NCBI GenBank assembly: GCA_022577435.1
Contig: JAKOON010000002.1
Location: 558,001-622,000, forward strand
Length of the DNA: 64,000 nt
Reading direction: 5' to 3'
Source: Embiotoca jacksoni
Taxonomy: Eukaryota; Chordata; Actinopteri; Embiotocidae
Position numbers and translations under genes: made by a program. The notes beneath the pieces were generated by a model, which worked only from the letters and a program-made list of their open reading frames with translations, was not told the origin of the DNA and did no database searches. Below are positions 51,001 to 61,454 of the stretch, piece by piece (position 1 is the stretch's first letter; every line of letters starts with the position of its first letter).

Positions 51001-54000
51001 TTGGACGAACTAGTCACCCAGAATCTGACATAAAGCTTTGCCAGGAGAATTGCTGTCCTCTGTGGACATTCAAACTTTTCCACAGTTTCAGCTGACATGA
51101 GGGCATGTACATTATGACAGTGGGTTATGGGTGGCATTTTCTAATTTACCTTTTTGTTCCTGTAGCACACACTAGCTGACAGCCACGATCAGTGCCCAAA
51201 CTACTCCCTAATTGACACTTTTGGTCCATTTGGTCTAGATCTGGGCCACCCACGTTTCCAATGGGCCCTTCATATATTTGCTGTAGTATACTCTGTCACT
51301 GTGCTTTGCCAGGAGACCTGCTGTTACACCCAGCAGGGCAGAGTGGATGATTAAACGACAATCTCCAAGGTGGTGAACATTATTAGGCTGTCTGCCAAGG
51401 CTATTAGACACATCATCTGCATCCACTGGAAAGACAGTAAGACCTTCTAAAGTTTCACAAACTCTGACATGTACACACAAATTAGGCAATATGGGTGTGT
51501 ATTACGTTTTAGAATAAAAAATAACTGATATTAGTCAGCTCTGACTGAACATATGTGGAATCCAAAAGGATTTGCATTCACTATGTAGAAGCGAAACTAT
51601 TGTATTTATAGTATACTGAATAAGATTAGTTATATAGCTGCAAAATGATTCCCATTTTATAGAGCAGACTGCCAGTTTTTATAGATTTTGTTGAACCAAG
51701 ACTGAAATGTACATCATTAAAAGTCATTCCAAGTATGCAGCAAATAATAGAAATCAAAATGGGATCTTGCAGGTGTTGATGGATGGTGGGACTGTGGGGG
51801 TATTGACAATATATTGTTACAGTAGACTCATTACATACATTTTTTTGGAGCCATAAAAGACTTCTCATCACATATGCTTCATCCTTATCGTCATCATGTA
51901 TCATTTTATCCTCATATTCGTCAATGGGAGAGGCAGCGCTACACTGGTAATGTTTAAACCAGATCGTTTTTCCAGATTTACAGTCACCAATAGTGCAAAG
52001 TAACATAATGAACTTCAGAAATTACTACATTTTTACAATGTATACTTTCAGTATCTCCATTTACTGCTACTTTTATACTTCTGCTCTTCCACATTTCAGA
52101 AAGAAGTATGATACTTTTCACTCATGTATTTGAAAGCTAGTTGAGACAGAGTTGCGAAGCGTAAAGTAGATGAAGAGGCTGTCTGGTACCAATTGGACTA
52201 AAATGGATGCACCGTTGTGTTTGGTAGCATTGATTTGGTAGAGTTGTAGCTGAGAGGTTTGAGAACAGGTTCAATAACTCTCAACAACTCATTGTCGTAA
52301 GACTGTGATTTACTTTTTAATCTACATTTTCAATTAAGTGGAAGTAAAAATGTCAATTTATGGGGGAGTTTTGAAGCTCTCGCTCTAGCCTGGTGAGAGA
52401 GACAAGAACACATGGATTCAAAATTCTCCAAAGTGTGTCTTATCCACACAACCCAATGTTGTTCATTTTAGCCCACAGTTGTGGAGATATTACTAGATTT
52501 GAATTTGGGGATGTTTTATAGGTGGAAATAAAAAAAATAAATAAATAAATAAAAACATAGAGCAGTGGTTGAGGGGTTAAATGCAGCACTTTTCTGTAAT
52601 GGAGATATTTCCCTTATGTTGAACTATGTATTTCAGTAAGGGATTCTTCTTCCTCCGTGGCTTTGTTGCCATTGTTTTGTTGATTAATGGTTTGCAGGAA
52701 GACCTGGGTTCAATTCCTGTTAAGACATGAAGATTTAGATAAAGAGAGCAAAATCTGTACCTCTGCTATTCTGTCTGATTTGTGCTGATTGTAGAGCAGC
52801 AAACCTTTTCAACCCACTCGGCAGAACAGAGGACAGAGTGGGCAGATGAGGATGAGGAAAAGAACAATACAGACAGAAAAAAAAGTGCTGATCTCTCTCT
52901 CTCTCTCTCTCTTTCTCCCTCCCTCTCATTCAGCATGCTGACTGTTTCTGTACAGAAAACTGACTCCCACGTTATTCTGCCTGGCCTATTTATCACATTG
53001 ATCAGCTTATAAAGAAGTCGGATGCACACAGGATGCTCGTGAGAGATGTGCGTATGAGAGGGATCAGGATTTCTCTGCACCTTCTGAGACACTGCACGGT
53101 GCTGTCGCTGCTCAGAGGTTAAGTCTTGCTAACGTGGTCATCTCTCGTACTTGGCCTGGTGGCATCTTATCGCCATAGATATTCTATCATTTCTCTTGCA
53201 CAACAGTCTCACATTTTGTCTGCATGACCAGCAATGGAAATGAGCGGAAAACAGAAAAAGGCAGAAGCAATAAATGGCAACCTAATTCACAATTTTCACA
53301 TAAATCACAACATTACGACAGTTTTTACAATTGATTTACTGTTTTTTTTGGGGCAGTTTCTCTGATTCTCTGAATACATTTTGGCTTTTGAACTGAACAA
53401 CATATATTTTCAAAAGGCATTTGCTCTTTAAAGAAAATCACTGTAATGACACCCTGTATCAGCAAGAAGCTGTAAAAATAGAAATGATTAATTGTCTATT
53501 TTTAATTTACAACGGTCCTTGAATTAATCATATGCACTGAACACTCATCAGGAAAAACAACCGAATCTAAGTTTAAAGTAGGGGCTTATATTTGATCAAA
53601 ACCCCTTTATTCTACATGACTCTTTAAAGTTTCACCAAAAAAACAAACATTGACATGATTCTGGGAAAAAAAAAAAAATTTCTGTGCTCAATGCAGCTGG
53701 GGAGCCTTGAGTGACTTAACTGAGAGCAGCAGTCAGATGATGAGAATTCAGAAGTTTAAGATGTTCCCATTAGGTTCTGGGAAATTAAGTGTTGATTATG
53801 TGCATTTATGTTATCTAATGTATACCCCAAAATTCAATTGGTTAATCTAAAAAAATTTATCTTCAATTCATAATGAAATAAATGTGAGGAAAGCTTAATA
53901 CCTGTATTAATTAACGCCATCTCCATATCCCCTATAACGACATACTGGGTGCTTTTAAATTGTTAATAAAATCCCATTTCCATTACAAACACAACTACAA

Positions 54001-55521
54001 AAAGGGTCCTAAACTGCACAAATCTAAACTGAACGATCACAGGGATCATTTGTAGATTTACACCCCCCCTTTTGCCGCCACATCCCATGAAGACAGCCAA
54101 ACTTTGTCCTGCATGTGTTTAGGAAGCCACCTTTTGTCCCCAATTTCTACAAACTGTAATTCAGCCACAAGAGCGGGAGACATAACATCACCTCCCTGAA
54201 AACAGTAATCCAAACAACCTGGAATCACCCCTCAAAATAGCCCGATATAAGTCATCAGTTGCAGGAATTCAGATCTCCACTGCACTGTACACACATCACA
54301 CCACCCTGCATATCACATCCACAAATTAATGGATGAGGGAATGAATAAATGACATTTGCGATTCATCAGCATAAAGCAATGATCCTGCCACTGCATTCTT
54401 CTGAGATGCAGCAGTGTATCCTCAGAATATCAATGGTTACGGAGAGAGGGGCGCTCCGGCTCTGTTATTGCTTTCAGTGCATTTCAGTGATGGCTAAAAT
54501 ATATTCCTACTTTCTCAGCCCTGTTGTTGCAGAAATGGAAAAAGCTGTACAACACTCCTAATTAGCTATAACAAGACATGGCCTATATACCCTTAAGAAT
54601 ACAGCATATTGATTTCAGTGCTCTAAAAGACAATGAAACTGCTGCACATACAGCTTTCACTTTATTTCTACCCATACAGGGGAGAAGTCCCATGATATTC
54701 CAAAGATGTTTCTACAGAAGCGTGAGCAAGAAATACCCAGTATACTGACCTCACTCTTCCCTTATATGCACAGAGTTATCAAATACTCTGGTCAAGCATT
54801 TTTACATTCCTCATAGAGTTTGTTAATTTGCACTGTTGTCTTTTGTCTGATAGAGTCCAACAGAGTTTGATGGCAATGTAGCTATAAAGGCTTACAAAAA
54901 AAAGCATGAGATTAGATTAAAGAACAGAGTCTAAATGCTTCTAAATCAAAATTAACACTCTGATGCCAGCTGCAACTATAATATAATTGCCAATTGAGTT
55001 TTGGGTGGGTTTTTATCTAATTCCATGGCCTTGGTTTTAGCGTATGTGGAACTTCAAACACAGATCAACAGATCATATTCTACATACCACAAAAAACCTG
55101 AAGAATGCCTACCGCACAGCAGCTGCATCCAGGCGCAGGTCTTGTAAACGGTGGAGGTGTTGCAGAAGAAGAAGAGCGCCATGCAGGCGATGCAGCTGAG
55201 AATCAGCACCATGGACAGCAGCACGAACACCGAGGCCGCCTTGAAGGCTCCGGACGGAATGGAGCTGAAGTCGGAGAAGCTGCCCACGCAGGTGAACTCC
55301 CGGCTGGGCGACGGCCCGATGCCCACGCAGTAGTGGAAGAGGCCGAAGTAGCCGGCCTGCGGCGTGTTGACGCTGTCCCCGATCCAGTAGGGCTGGATGA
55401 ACACCACCACGTTGACGATGGCGAAGCAGATGGTGAAGATGGCCCACAGCACCCCGATGGCCCGGGAGTTGCGCATATAATTGTCATGGTAGATCTTGGA
55501 GGCTTCTTGGGAAGGCAACAT
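25556..55521 (-). CDS. LHFPL tetraspan subfamily member 4-like protein
   Basis: This is a four-pass membrane protein of the LHFPL family. In mammals LHFPL4 (GARLH4) binds GABA-A receptors and neuroligin-2 at inhibitory synapses. Coding exon 1 (55113-55521) starts MLPSQEASKIYHDNY and gives TM1 (about residues 21-42), an extracellular loop with GYFGLFHYC and a second Cys, then TM2 (97-119). It ends in WMQLLC, phase 1. Exon 2 (30781-31017) continues GVCLVLGCMIFPDGW (TM3), then CSVRWAYMLAIMGILDA (TM4) and FVLGNRQTDFYLDDLQ. It ends either at an in-frame TAA a few codons later (217 residues) or at a GC donor (AAAG|GCAAGT). In the latter case the model adds a 17-nt exon (26547-26563) and 25556-25609, giving 238 residues, close to human LHFPL4 (about 247). 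The MLPSQEAS start and QTD word favour LHFPL4 over LHFPL3. The first intron is 24 kb. Confidence 0.9.
26547..26563 (-). CDS. candidate 17-nt microexon of lhfpl4
   Basis: On the minus strand a strong acceptor (TTTTTTCTGTCTTTACAG) and a consensus donor (GTAAGT) enclose 17 bases. With the last base of the preceding exon they read DFAVSR. They convert phase 1 to phase 0, as the downstream candidate exon needs. Asp-Phe also opens the last exon of mammalian LHFPL4. The exon is tiny, so it is proposed from splice logic only. Confidence 0.45.
27908..27921. promoter_or_regulatory. X-box (RFX-type) motif
   Basis: GTTACCATGGAAAC is a near-ideal RFX X-box: two half-sites with a two-base spacer. It lies in the third lhfpl4 intron, far from a known start, so its role is uncertain. 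Confidence 0.4.
28823..29660 (+). mobile_element. mariner-like element, decayed
   Basis: The left end AGGGGCAATCAAAAAGCT and, in reverse complement, the right end AGGGGCAGTCAAAAAGTT are matching terminal repeats about 840 bp apart. Inside, a frame at 28963-29180 reads REHTSNFVSNSGNRQ and MSQVKRFEWHLHFKRDRRS. This resembles the N-terminal DNA-binding region of mariner transposases. The catalytic part is shredded. A second copy lies at about 45914-46700. Confidence 0.7.
30781..31017 (-). CDS. lhfpl4 coding exon 2
   Basis: This 237-base exon encodes the third and fourth membrane segments of the LHFPL4-like protein, with CGEQTGKYSLGDC between them. It accepts phase 1 after 'accctaatgcag' and ends in phase 1 at a GC-type donor, or reads on to a TAA at 30773-30775. 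The plus-strand open frame across it is a shadow. Confidence 0.92.
31131..31490 (+). repeat. intronic repeat family, copy 1
   Basis: Shared words with the other copies are 'tatgtcagtttcctcc', 'gtctgctccttc', 'gacagtccgctg' and 'acaccttctaat'. It ends near 'tgaaaatagggccc'. Related copies are at 35340-35690 and 40110-40455. No protein is encoded. Confidence 0.65.
34840..35065 (+). repeat. SINE, 3' part with (GATG)n tail
   Basis: It contains the SINE phrases 'cttcctcccaccag', 'gaggttaattgg', 'ctggcgacctctcc', 'agctgggataggctgc' and 'ataaagcgggtatagatgat', ending in a GATG-type repeat. The tRNA-like head is missing. It shares its middle with the copies at 61300 and 62045 but has a different tail from the latter. 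Confidence 0.7.
35340..35690 (+). repeat. intronic repeat family, copy 2
   Basis: It aligns to copies 1 and 3 through 'aagtatgtcagttttctcc', 'aaagtttggatgg', 'cggtcagctcctt' and 'caccttctaattacctattc'. It lacks the 'gaaaatagggccc' end seen in the other two. Confidence 0.65.
35728..35749. repeat. poly(A) tract
   Basis: An uninterrupted A run of about 22 bases lies in the lhfpl4 intron. Confidence 0.9.
38602..38627. repeat. perfect 26-bp palindrome
   Basis: The half-site ACTGTATGTTAAC is followed at once by its exact reverse complement, with no spacer. It lies in the large lhfpl4 intron. It contains GTTAAC words at and beside the centre. Confidence 0.85.
39769..40066 (+). mobile_element. probable solo LTR of a retrotransposon
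   Basis: A 298-bp block starts TGTAACGG and ends CGCTACA, so it has the TG...CA ends and short inverted termini of an LTR. AATAAA lies at 40018-40023 near the right end, as in many LTRs. The flanks (AATAT and ATGTT) are not a clean duplication, and no internal retroelement sequence is attached. Confidence 0.5.
40110..40455 (+). repeat. intronic repeat family, copy 3
   Basis: It shares 'aagtttggatgg', 'cggtcagctcctt', 'acatcttctaattatctatt' and the end 'tgaaaatagggccc' with the other copies. A likely left part lies at 39385-39500, separated from it by the probable LTR insertion and adjoining sequence. Confidence 0.6.
41210..41287. repeat. poly(C) and (CA)n microsatellite
   Basis: A run of C is followed by more than 30 CA units. 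Open frames across it (Thr-His or Cys-Val repeats) are artefacts of the repeat. Confidence 0.95.
41740..41766. repeat. poly(T) tract
   Basis: A long uninterrupted T run lies in the lhfpl4 intron. A similar one lies at about 47993-48020. Confidence 0.9.
43940..44098. repeat. GA / G24 tract followed by a (CT)n tract
   Basis: GA repeats, a run of 24 G (43949-43972) and more GA are followed about 60 bases later by long CT repeats with CG interruptions. The two arms are complementary in kind, so a hairpin, triplex or G-quadruplex is possible. The 270-residue open frame across it is low-complexity. Confidence 0.9.
44690..45000. repeat. fragment of a widespread fish repeat
   Basis: The phrase 'ttacgtccacttttaccacc' and nearby 'caccaattggtttgtgaac' resemble the repeat fragment at 11640-11760. 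Boundaries are unclear. Confidence 0.35.
45914..46700 (+). mobile_element. mariner-like element, second decayed copy
   Basis: The left end GGGTGGATCAAAAAGTTCAG resembles the terminal repeat of the element at 28823. The frame at 46050-46280 reads SREHTSPFVSNLRNRQRRAMK and EVMSQARCFEWVQEG, parallel to the first copy. The right end is degraded, so the boundary is approximate. Confidence 0.6.
49428..50092 (+). mobile_element. L2-type LINE, 3' end fragment
   Basis: It corresponds, in the opposite direction, to the 3' region of the LINE at 61455-63470. Shared words include 'ggccgaggctgctggggga', 'ctgcccacctccgagcctgg', 'ggaggtttcttcctgttaaa' and the end 'gcgctatataaatgcattta'. No reverse transcriptase part is present. 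Confidence 0.75.
52892..52925. repeat. (CT)n microsatellite
   Basis: A short CT run with TTTC and CCCTCC interruptions. The Arg-Glu open frames across it on the other strand are artefacts. Confidence 0.85.
55113..55521 (-). CDS. lhfpl4 coding exon 1
   Basis: This 409-base exon is strikingly GC-rich compared with its AT-rich surroundings. It encodes the cytosolic N-terminus, TM1, the large extracellular loop and TM2. The ATG at 55519-55521 fits the family start MLPSQEAS. The donor GTAGGC after LLC is phase 1. The 216-residue plus-strand frame over it is an antisense shadow. Confidence 0.95.
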
Positions 55522-56360
55522 GTTTGGTCGTTTTTTTTCTCTTTATATTTTTACACCCCCGTACTACTCTTCTTCAGACTTTTACGAGAAAAAAATTTAA
55601 ATATTAAAAAAATTCCCAACTCGACACACCTCACTATCCAGATCTTTTTCGTAAGTCTGTATGGAAGCTTTCTTGCGCTAATATTTCCCACGCTTTGGCT
55701 TTTTCTTACGTGGCTCTTAAAGGCTATTAAAAGGGCCTACATAACCACAAGATAAAAAATGCAACCTGTGAATATCTATATGATCTCATAAGACTAAACA
55801 TTGTAAAAATGAATGGGGGGGATGCTACATTGAAGCAATACAAAATCATAGCCTACCTATACCACTAATGAATAATTTACCAAAACCAGTGATTCAACAT
55901 TGCTGTCTAAGGCTCGTTTCCTTGGGGCTACACTATAAATGATTAACAAAAATCCATCAAAATAGGATTGTTTTTTCTTTATTTCACAGTCGTCGGGTGG
56001 AGGAGGTTAAAGCTGTTTTTTCACTCTCATCCATTAGTCCAGAGCGCTCCTCAGGATGTCCTATATTACCATCCGTGAGATGAGATGCGTCTTGTTGCCT
56101 GTAGCGCCAGCGGTGGACCCCGTTTTTCCCGACCGAGGCATCGATCGGGGTACTCCCCTTCCACTTTTCGCCTTTACTGTCCACGCAGCATGTGGAAATC
56201 AAACGCAATGAAATGAAAAATTAAAAAAAAAAAAATGGAGACCAGCTTTCAACACGGAGCCCTGTGTCAAATTTCAACAGTCCTTTCTCGTAAATCCGAC
56301 ATCCTCCACCGCCTCGACTCCATTATCATCATGGTTTTGTCGTAGCCTTTATCCAGTATG

Positions 56361-56411
<51 letters not shown>

Positions 56412-56530
56412 CGTACTCCTCCTCCCCTTTCTCTGCGCGCCCCCCGGAAGGTGCTGATGTTGTACTGATGACAGCGATGGAGTGCGGTCACGGGCGCGGG
56501 CGCAGCAGCAGCAGCAGGGGGGATCTTTGC
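55522..56530 (-). promoter_or_regulatory. 5' UTR and probable promoter region of lhfpl4
   Basis: Upstream of the ATG on the minus strand there is a (CT)n run at about 56361-56407, a GC-rich patch with GCGCGC at about 56434-56440, and a (CAG)n-like run near 56501-56516. Such GC-rich sequence is rare in this window and suggests the transcription start or a non-coding first exon. No TATA box was identified. Confidence 0.4.
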
Positions 56531-56987
56531 ATCAGAGCACGTCTCCGCCTCTGTTCACCTTGACTTTGAAATTAGACCAACACATATTGCCACACGTTTG
56601 GACGAACAATTAGCGTTTTTCATGACATGGACCAGGGACCCCTGTTTGACAAATGTGTTGACTCAGGGAACCCAAAGAGAGGAGATGTTTGTTGAGTAGA
56701 TGGAGTCAAACATTAAATCGAAATACTCCAGTTCTATTATATTTCTGCTAATTTCCCTTTTGTGACTGCAGTGATGCTTAAACTGAACTAATCCTTTAAA
56801 TCAGCTTAACTGTGAAAATGGTGTGCGAACTGCATGTTAGCACATCTGAAGTCATATGTTTTAAACCTCGTGTCACTATCATAATTTTGTTCTATCAAAA
56901 TGTCAAACTTACACAACTGCATGTGTCATAGGCTATATCAGAGTTAGAGTTTGTCATATGTGAAACATCTAACAAACAGTACACATA

Positions 56988-58575
56988 CAGTTGAATCCTA
57001 TTTGGACAGTGAGACAATCTTTGTAATGTGGCCCCTTTGCCACCCCAATCAATTTGAAATAAAACAATCAAGATGAGGCTGAAGTGTAGATGTTCAGTTT
57101 TTATTCAAGGTTTTAACAAAACTATTGCATTAATTAGGAATGACAGCCATTTCTTCAATGTAGTCCCTTGACTTTTTAGGCTTAAATGTCATAACTGATA
57201 AGCAGTTGCATTATGCCAAAACACATCATACACCTGCCAGTCCACTGGAGGAAAGCGTGTCCTTGTCACGCCTTTGCCTTGTAAAAAGTAAAAGACATTC
57301 GCTGTGCTCCAAAGGGGGTACTTGCATACTAACACTCACTATTTTGAGTGCATAAGTGTGTTCATCTTCATTTTAGCTACATAGCAGAAAGGAAGGGACC
57401 AACGATGTAAAGACATTTTGGAATAAGTCATCTGAGGAAGCTGCTGCTGTTGTGGAATACGGAACAAAATGTATCACCATACTGCTGTTAAATGGAAAAT
57501 AAAACGAGGGCACTAAAAACATGTTCATTCCTGAGTAAAATAATAAAAACAGGCAGATATGTTGGCGGGTGATGCATTCAAATGTAAGTGCAGAATGGTA
57601 GTATGTGAACACTACAATGTCGAAATTCATGCACTACACAAGTAAGAGTCCTAAAATGTAAGAGCACTATATTTGATTGTACTGAGAGAAGTATATCATT
57701 AGGTACTGATGTACACAGAGGATTTACCTCAACATGCAAAGCACTGATAACGCTCGTGAATTGGAGAGGCGATATTAGACTTTGCCAGAAAACATCTTAA
57801 AAACAAGTCAGCCCAGTTCTGGAAAAAGTTCATAGGAAACCAAGATTACCTTCTACCAGAATAATGGAAGAGTGTGGAGAAGAAAAGAAAGGGTTTATGA
57901 TCTGAAACATGCCACATCATCCGTAAGGCAGTGTTATTGCATGGCCATGTATGGCTGTCAATGGAGCTGTTTATTGATGATGTGACTGCTGACAGTAGTG
58001 GGATGAATTCTAAACCGATCAACTGTAAACTCTCTGCTCAGATTCAGTCAAATGCTGAAAAACCGATAGGATCATGCTTCACAGTGCTGTTGGATAATGA
58101 ACCAAAACATACAGTGAAAGAAACATAAGAGCTTCTGAGGCAAATAAATGGAATGTTCTTAAATGGTCAAGTCAGACATCTGACCTCAACCCTCTTACTT
58201 GCTGAATACAAAACAGAAGGCAGAAAGACCCCTAAACAAGCAGCAACTGAAGGCTACTGCAGTGAACCCCTGGCAAAGCATCTAAAGGAAGGAAACTGCA
58301 TTTGATGATGTCCATGGGTTTTAGACTTCAGTTGGTCATTGATTGAAAAAGGATTTGCATCTAAGTATTAGAAATAATCCTTTGATAAAAATGGCTGTAA
58401 TTCCTAAATGGTTAATGCAATATCTATGTTAAACCCCTTGGATTAAAGTTGAAAGTCTACACTTCAGTCACATCTTGATTACTTTACTTCAAATCCATTG
58501 GGTTGGTGTACAGAGTCAAAATGAAAAAAAATAAAATAAAAAAAATGAACGTTCAAATACTTGAGGACCATACTG
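56988..58575 (+). mobile_element. Tc1-like transposon, decayed
   Basis: The left end begins CAGTTGAATCC...TATTTGGACAGTGAGAC after TA, and the right end is TTCAAATACTTGAGGACCAT then ACTG. They are eroded terminal repeats of the type CAGTNNGGTCC...ATATTTGGAC. Broken frames of a DD34E transposase lie between: WRRKERVYDLKHATSS near 57880, ADSSGMNSKPINCKLSAQIQ near 57990, LLDNEPKHT near 58090, and the C-terminal end near 58260-58360. The 57290-57720 part looks like a later insertion. It is inactive. Confidence 0.75.
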
Positions 58576-58971
58576 AATGTGATTCCATCGGAAAGACCAA
58601 TACCAAGTGGGCAACAAAGTCCCCAGAACCCACGCGTAACACCCCCAGACCTCCGTTTTTTTAAATGATTTGTTTCAAGTAATTAATGAACCCGAAGTCT
58701 CTGGCTAGGTCATATTATTCCATCATAAGCATTGTATAAGACTGTAACCAACAATTATTTTCATTATAAATAAACCTAAACTTTCTTTAATAAAATGTTA
58801 GAAAACATTATAAAATGACAACTATATTGCCCTAAAGCAGTCAAATACCCCATATTTACTATCACAGAAAATCTATGAACACTATTAAATATTAAACTTT
58901 GACAAGCTGCTATCTGGTGATGTATTACTACTTTCATTTTTGTCATTTGACTAATCAACTCATCATTTCAG

Positions 58972-59036
58972 CTCTCAAAAACGGATTCGTCTAAAGGATG
59001 GATCTATCGTGAAGTTCGGTCGGGACCTAACAACAA
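58972..59036 (+). other. possible isolated exon, FHA-like reading
   Basis: Sixty-five bases sit between 'catcatttcag' and a donor GTATGT. One frame reads QKRIRLKDGSIVKFGRDLTT, whose 'LKDGSIVKFG' resembles the end of a forkhead-associated domain. Another frame is also open. No companion exon was found on either side, so this may be an exon of a gene mostly outside the window, a pseudogene piece or chance. Confidence 0.2.
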
Positions 59037-59239
59037 GTATGTACTCATGCAAAAGTGTTGTTAGCAAAATATACTTAAAGTATCAAAAATAAAAGTACTC
59101 ATTGTACCTCCATCATTGATGTGTTATGTACAATGTATAATTTTCATGTTATAGGTGCTTGTGGTGAAACTACTTATTTCTAGTTTTATCATTGCATATT
59201 ATGTCAAATCTTTATAGCTAAACCTGTCAGATAAATTTA

Positions 59240-59790
59240 ACGCAGTAGCAGCATGGTAACATGCTCATAATGATAGAGCTAACCCGCTAATGTTGATGTT
59301 TACCATCTTAGTTTAGCACATCAGCATAATATCATTTGCAAATTAGCACTTTTTTTTCTCATTATTTGTCGTATACCAAAGTGAAGCTCAAATTGAATTT
59401 TAAAGCCACTGCTGATGCTACATGAAGGTTAGCCGTTACTGAAAACTGGTCGAATTCATCCTGAGAGAGATTTGGAAGTCGGCACAAAATTTTAAGACAA
59501 TTGACCAAATAGGTGTTGGGCCATTTCAGTCAAAACCACAAACGGGAACCTAGCTGTGAAGAGGTCAAAGCCGTTAGAAGTCATTCACTTGAAACCATGA
59601 ATCTTGGTGCTAATGCATCCAATAGATGTTGAGATACACCTATGAATGAAAGCATTGAGCTGCTGACAAAAACTCACGTGATCACCAAAGTCAGAGGAAT
59701 AATCCTCTGGGGACAAAACATGTTAGTATAACAAAAATGATGTAAATTGATGCAGTAGTTGTTGAAATATCTGACTCTTGACGAGACTAC
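59240..59790. repeat. common percomorph interspersed repeat
   Basis: It contains 'catggtaacatgctcataat', 'taccatcttagtttagcaca', 'gcatccaatagatgttgaga', 'caccaaagtcagaggaat' and 'agtagttgttgaaatat'. These are eroded versions of phrases from a high-copy repeat that I recognise from percomorph fish. No coding capacity is evident. Confidence 0.65.
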
Positions 59791-59799
59791 TATGTAACC

Positions 59800-61295
59800 A
59801 GCATTGCTAAACATTCTAGCCAAACAAATTACTCTCTTTTCCTCTTCGTTTTGGTCATCATTCTTCAATATTAATGGGTGAACATGACAAACTATCTCAA
59901 CATGAAGAGGCGTAAAATAACTGCTCTACAGCAGAGTGCAATTTTGCATTCACTTCCTGCATGTTCTTCATTCAGTGATCCAGTTTTCTTCGGGGCCAGA
60001 TGTTGCCTTAACTATTGAAGCCTTCATTCTCTGTCCATTAAAAGCGCTGTTACTCACTCTTGGGAGAAACACATCTGCCCTCAAGCTAGCATATTCATGG
60101 AAAACTAGGCCAAGACAGTGGACTCTGAGAGTGTATGTGTTCATAGAGGGAACAGACAAAGAATGCTGCGTACAATGATCACCGTAGGGCCCAAATTTTG
60201 GTCTTCAAGGAAGTTGTATTTGAGTTAAAATAACCATTTAAAATAAACCTTCTTCGAGAAACTTAGAGATTCAAAAGCATATCCTGTCATGTTTCCACAT
60301 GGTTGATAATTCTCACAGGAATCTGATTAATAATGTACTCGATTCATTCTTTCCGTCCCATCTTCTGGCAAACACACATAGCACATCTGGATGCTGTCTG
60401 AACAAACATGTATTTTTGCCCTCTGCTTCCATAGCACTGTGACTATCTTTCTTCATCCCGAGGCCTCCTGTCATCTGTTAACAGTAGCAGGGGAGTTGAC
60501 AAGCTGTGTGTGTGTTCATGCCTGAGTGTATTTCATGTGCGGTTATATGTGTCAGCGTTGTGTGCTAAAATTGGCAAAGTGAGAGAAAAAGGTGCCGTGT
60601 AGCTACTGAAGTGAAGACATGTCAGTGGAAGAATATAGACTTGTACACGGCAAGAGGTCTCCTCTTTAGGAACAGGAGGTGTTTTCATAGAGGGAGATGG
60701 AGGGTTTGTGTATTTTGTGTGTGAATGTCCACATGGCTGCATGCATGTATGTTAAAAAAGAGGCAGGCAGTTCTTACTGATTTGAGAACAACGGGATGTT
60801 GTTCAGCTGGAGAACACTTCCTGAGTGTGACAGCAGTGTGTGTCCTCATGTATATTTTTGTGCCTCTTGTAATATATTACCTTAAACATTTTTAGACCTT
60901 GCCATAGGTATGTTTAACGTGCAGCTTTTCCAGCACATTTCCATCTCATCACACAACACTTCATGCTTGTGAACATGATCCTGTGTTAAGATGCCATCTA
61001 TCGCAATTAGAGTGAACTGTAAGTGTGGAATGTGAGGAGTAAGTCCACAGAGCAGTTTAAAAAACACAAATTTATTACTGGAACAAATCTTACAACAACC
61101 TTGAAAAATGCATGATTTAAAAAAAAAAAAAACATTTGTTAGTCCATCCCAAGCTCACTGTTTTAAAGATAAAACGGACAAAAAAAAAGGCACTCAAACA
61201 TATTTTTTTGCTGGGGACTATTTTCAGCTGTGGCTAAATATACATGGGTTCAACTTACAGCAGCAGGACAAAGTCTTTATATTCAACTCAAAATG
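59800..61295. other. intergenic, no feature supported
   Basis: Only short chance frames are present. GT-rich runs occur near 60500 and A tracts near 61119 and 61181. I see no exon, RNA gene or element here. Confidence 0.5.
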
Positions 61296-61452
61296 AACCA
61301 CAGGACCACCAATTAACCTGAGACGCATGTCTTTGGATGGTGGGAGGAAGCCGGAGTACCCAGAGAGAACCCACGCAGGCACAGGGAAAAAAAATGCAAA
61401 CTCCGCAGAGAAAGGCCCAGGCCCGGATTCGAACCCTGAACCTTTTTACTGT
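61296..61452 (-). repeat. SINE fragment, minus strand
   Basis: On the minus strand it reads from 'gggttcgaatccgggcctgg' (B-box side) through 'ctccggcttcctcccacc' to 'caggttaattggtggtcctg'. The tRNA-like B box is present and the A-box end is cut off near the adjoining LINE end. Confidence 0.65.
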
Positions 61453-61454
61453 GA

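Larger units (their letters stand above)
31018..55112 (-). other. 24-kb lhfpl4 intron
   Basis: No further coding exon of the gene is expected or seen here. The intron holds a repeat family (31131-31490, 35340-35690, 40110-40455), a SINE tail, a probable solo LTR, a mariner copy, a LINE 3' end and many simple repeats. The stretches 36000-39300, 41800-43700, 47350-49400 and 50100-55080 show no gene, RNA or element that I can support, apart from scattered low-complexity tracts. Confidence 0.6.

Noticed and set aside
55105..55755. 216-residue plus-strand open frame, His/Glu/Gly-rich
   Set aside because: It is the antisense shadow of the GC-rich lhfpl4 coding exon 1. The minus-strand product has clear family identity and splice sites.
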